This document shows, in pieces, positions 60,715-64,000 of a DNA stretch of 64,000 bases. This DNA comes from Branchiostoma floridae (lineage: Eukaryota > Chordata > Leptocardii > Amphioxiformes > Branchiostomatidae), in contig NC_049986.1 in assembly GCF_000003815.2 (NCBI RefSeq), positions 21,374,191-21,438,190 on the forward strand. The letters run 5' to 3'. The notes beneath the pieces were generated by a model. The model was not told the origin of the DNA. It saw only the letters and a program-made list of their open reading frames with translations, and did not search any database. Made by a program: the position numbers and the translations under genes. How positions within the stretch are numbered: the first letter of the stretch is position 1; each line of letters opens with the position of its first letter.

Positions 60715-61110
60715 CTGTGGAGGAAAAACAACATAAGATATGGTTAATACAGGATCCTGAAGGTTTGTGCTAGAACTGGAAAGGTAGCGATCTCTGATAC
60801 TAGTGATACCCAGCCATTACTGCTACCTGTACATCTGTAGAGAGCACAGATCATGGTTAATGCCAGATCACTGAACAAGACCGGGTTTGTGCTAGAACCA
60901 GAAAAGTAGCAGTCTTTCTCACTGATAGAGTCTATGACAGTGGCCCACCTATCTAGAACCACATAGTCCATGGTTTGTGCAAGATCACTGAACATGACCG
61001 AGTTTGCGCTAGAACCGGAAAGGTAGCATTTTCTGATAGCATCTTAAATGAGTTATGACAGTTGCCCACTCAGCTATCTAGACATCAGACCACCCAGCTA
61101 TCTATGGAGA
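60700..61110. repeat. ~120-bp tandem array containing degenerate copies of an exon edge
   Basis: ggtttgtgctagaaccagaa, tggttaatgccagatcactg and ccagcca(t)ctctacatctgt-like words recur about every 120 bp, beginning at the acceptor of the first Notch exon seen. Confidence 0.7.
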
Positions 61111-61215
61111 CATCTGTGGGGATCATCTAGTTAATTCAAGATCATTGAGCAAGGCCCACAAGCAACAACCCCTACTGCCTATCTGATAGTGTGTCTATCC
61201 AAGGAGGTCTATCTA

Positions 61216-62095
61216 CAGGCCTCGAAATACTTTTTTTAGCCAGGTTGCGCAGGTGGCAACCTGAATCAAAAACCAACTTGCGCCATCAGCATTTCAGGTT
61301 GCGCCACTTCCAAGTTGTTACTTTCTCCAAATTAGCTACTTATCAATTATCTGTAAAAACAGTTCATTTCAGTTGAAGAAATATAGCAAAAAAAAAAGAT
61401 GCAGGGCAAATTAGCGCACTTTTCTCAATAAACAAAATGCATTAATCGATCTTTTGAAAATAAAGACTGCAACAAAAATAATATCTCAAAGAACCGTGAA
61501 AAAATCGCGACCTCCGTTGAACAGTGCCGACCATGCACTAGCTGTTTTTCCCGCATTCCATCGACAGTATTGTCCCAAACAAGCAACAACAAAAAAACTT
61601 CAAAATAAGCCTATACATGTACTTATCGGCAAGGACGTTAGGCAGTCGATGAGTTTTCGTATTTATATTGTCAAAGTTTCATGCCTTGCTGCGTAATTTT
61701 TCCCGCGAACACAGCGTTGGGTCATCATATATTCCACCAATAGCAGAGCCCAGGCGCGCTACGTCACGCCGAAATGGCTAATGGGGTATGACTCTCGCGA
61801 TTCGCGAGATGTGAGTTAGTGCAAGATTTTGCGCGAGACTTGAAGGTAGATTTAAAATGGCAGCTGTATAGCGGCTGAAATCCGCAAATTTTTAACTTTG
61901 AGCGAAGTTTCCGGCGGAAAATTAGGGCTTACCAAAGGCGTTCATCCCCAGAACAGGGTGTACATTTTCTGATATCTTTTTTGTTTACCCCAAAAATCAA
62001 GTTGCGCCGTGTGCAACCTGACTTTCTGAACAACTTGCGCACAGAGAAAACTACTTGCGCGGCAGGGGTGGGCAAGTGGTTAATTCGAGCCCTGA
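61216..62095. mobile_element. Possible hAT-like non-autonomous element in Notch intron
   Basis: The left end caggcctcgaaatac and right end attcgagccctg are short inverted ends. Just inside each end are ttgcgc-rich inverted segments (ccaggttgcgcaggtggcaa / ttgcgcgg). The middle has a GC-rich stretch with cgcgattcgcgag and ttaaaatggcagct. The target duplication is not clean. Confidence 0.4.
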
Positions 62096-64000
62096 TCTAT
62101 GTGTACGACATCATCTTTACTTTTGCTTTAGCTTTAGCACCGTAGAGATTAGCTCAGTCACAAGAACAAGCACATAAAGCTGAATTATCCACATTTTGGC
62201 AAAAGACCAATCAATTCCAGGCCATCAAAAAGGACTCAGCTTCTTCACTTGAAAATGTTGTATAGACTTTAGATTAGAAGTCAGTGAAACCAGGCAGTTA
62301 GCATTTTTCACATTTTAAATTCTAAAGGGAGGAACCCATGGTCATAACCAAGGGAAGAGGCCTAATGCTCTGTCACTGTAACACTCTCCAGACCATGCTA
62401 TTAACACCTTGTAACTTTCTACTTCATTGCACTAAAGGCTGATGTGTTAAACTTAATGGAAGTTCTTGAGATCTAAATGTAGTTGCTATGGTAGTTTCTA
62501 TTTTTACAGGTTTATTTGCTGACCAGTGCTTTCTCAGACAAAAGGAAATGTGTCACTGCTTCACAAAAGGCCTTCAAGTAAAACCGGAAACGTTACACAG
62601 TATTCCCAGCTCTATACACAAACCTATCACGACAATCACGTCCGACTGCTGCCAACGCTACTACCATTGGGGACTGTGCGACAGTGTTGACACTTCACAG
62701 TGTCGGGATAAGCTGTTATCCAACTTTGCAAGTCTGACACTCGCGGCTTAGAGAGTTTCTGTTGGCCAGCCGCATGAAAAGATACATGCTGAGAAAATAA
62801 CTCCTTAGACTTTTCCCCGTGCAAGAGGCACTTGTCTGGGGGTTAAGAAGTGTGCAAACGTACGACTGGAACCGCTGAATGGACCCGTATTTACACATCT
62901 GTCGTACTAGGTACACAGCGCTGGGAATACCCAAACAAAGGAAGGAGAAGAACAAATCGAACTCTTGCGCATATCTGCGGGACCAGCGCGTGTACAGAAT
63001 TATGGCAGGATGGATTTGAAATAGACCCAAATCTAATATATCGGGAGTTGCACGCTTTTCTGTGTTTGGCTGCAACAGGTGGAAAACCTACCCTGATTAC
63101 ATTATTGGCATAATAGGGGCCATTTAAACAGACCTTATAGACGTGTACTATCACCCACAGAAAGCTATGTTCAACAGTCTCCTAGCAACTTATTGAATCG
63201 TTTTTACACATCTGCATTTGTGACTGTAACAACATATGCTTGAAACAAAACATCTGGAGAGAGATACCCCCACCAGAGACGCTTGTTTTCCCCACTTGAT
63301 GTTCAAGTTTGGTATAAGCTACTGAATAATTCATGACTTGTAATTGGCCAATGATGGCACAATAGGTCACAAGACCCAACAGGTGTGCATACTGATCGCT
63401 TGCCCCTCAGAGCCTGGGAAAAAAACGGGCACCATTCATACCAACAATGGCCCCAGGCCCTTTAGGAAGGCAGGCACGCACACAAAGGACGCTCCACTAT
63501 GCCGCACGGAGAGACGGACAACACTGGGGAGGTGACACTCTCCCACAACTGCAACACCCAACACAAACAAACACTGTTACAGATTCTCTCTAACTAAAAA
63601 CATCACACATGTATATGTAGATAAGAAGCGGATTTAGAAGGCGCTCTTGGGGATCAACATACCAAAGAACAAACATGAAAACAGCTCAACCACCAGTCGG
63701 GTAACAGTATCATACACCCTGTTTCACTGGGCTGGACTTTAATTGTCTGAAATACCATAGAGCTCAGGGCACCAGGTACTGACTAACATACATAAACAGA
63801 CAAAAAACTTGTTTATGTTTTTCTCTTTACCACCAAAACTCATTGAAGTTCTCCTACATAGTTTTCTTGCATCTGTCTTTCCTTTAAGTTTTATCTAAGA
63901 TTTGCTTTTGAAATTAAAGACTTTCAGGGTTTGTAACTTCTTCAGGAATGACTGTTTCTAGCTTTCAAACCGAAATATTCCAGACAAATAGCTGAGGAAG
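62096..64000. other. Upstream Notch intron or flank, nothing recognised
   Basis: No EGF-like or signal-peptide exon could be found on the minus strand, and no domain-bearing frame on the plus strand. Confidence 0.45.

Noticed and set aside
62850-63113. THAP-like start (SVFGCNRW) on the plus strand
   Set aside because: Only a few residues resemble the THAP motif; the downstream zinc ligands and AVPTIF box are absent and the frame ends quickly.
60744-64000. Search for Notch signal-peptide and EGF1 exons
   Set aside because: No minus-strand stretch gives CxNGGxC or a leader with matching splice phase; most likely outside the window.

Overview
The window is animal nuclear DNA, almost certainly from an amphioxus (Branchiostoma). 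The evidence is one complete vertebrate-style Notch architecture (36 EGF repeats, by counting cysteine frameworks) spread over many short exons, GT-AG introns throughout, and a heavy load of small, chordate-type transposable elements. I see no bacterial-style operons, RNA genes or CRISPR arrays. The genus call is inference from gene content and style; the Notch call rests directly on sequence.

Region 1 (1-7,800) is repeat-rich. It holds several copies of a roughly 1 kb dispersed repeat, a small inverted-repeat element, two copies of a retrotransposon tail built from ~247-bp tandem units, and a 5'-truncated reverse-transcriptase fragment on the minus strand.

Region 2 (7,860-23,780, plus strand) is a gene of unknown name made of a signal-peptide-like exon followed by 13 single-exon sushi/CCP modules. 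Nearly all are six-cysteine modules of the selectin/complement-repeat style, all in symmetric 1-1 phase, followed by two tiny exons. The array grew by tandem duplication. One ~1.6 kb block (15,741-17,368) is repeated almost unchanged at 17,909-20,584. In the younger-looking copy a ~1.06 kb retroelement has landed inside a CCP exon with a visible target-site duplication. A decayed LINE lies between modules 5 and 6.

Region 3 (23,780-30,000) is intergenic and crowded with inverted-repeat elements (fold-backs, a TA-flanked family, a family with GC-rich ends, nested insertions).

Region 4 (30,037-35,757, plus strand) is a shorter paralogue of the region 2 gene: leader exon, six CCP exons, and the same tiny 3' exon. 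The 3' flank and polyadenylation signal context are also shared. One intron holds a candidate hammerhead-type ribozyme in what looks like a Penelope-like element remnant.

Region 5 (37,199-60,714, minus strand) is Notch: 29 exons coding for about 2,483 residues, from the end of EGF1 to the stop codon. They cover EGF1(end)-36, three LNR repeats, the heterodimerisation domain with a furin-like site, the transmembrane/RAM segment, ankyrin repeats and a C-terminal PEST/degron. All exon junctions I checked keep frame. The 5' exons (signal peptide, first part of EGF1) were not found and probably lie beyond 64,000. Notch introns contain several duplicated exon edges and tandem repeats. Notch and the CCP genes are convergent.
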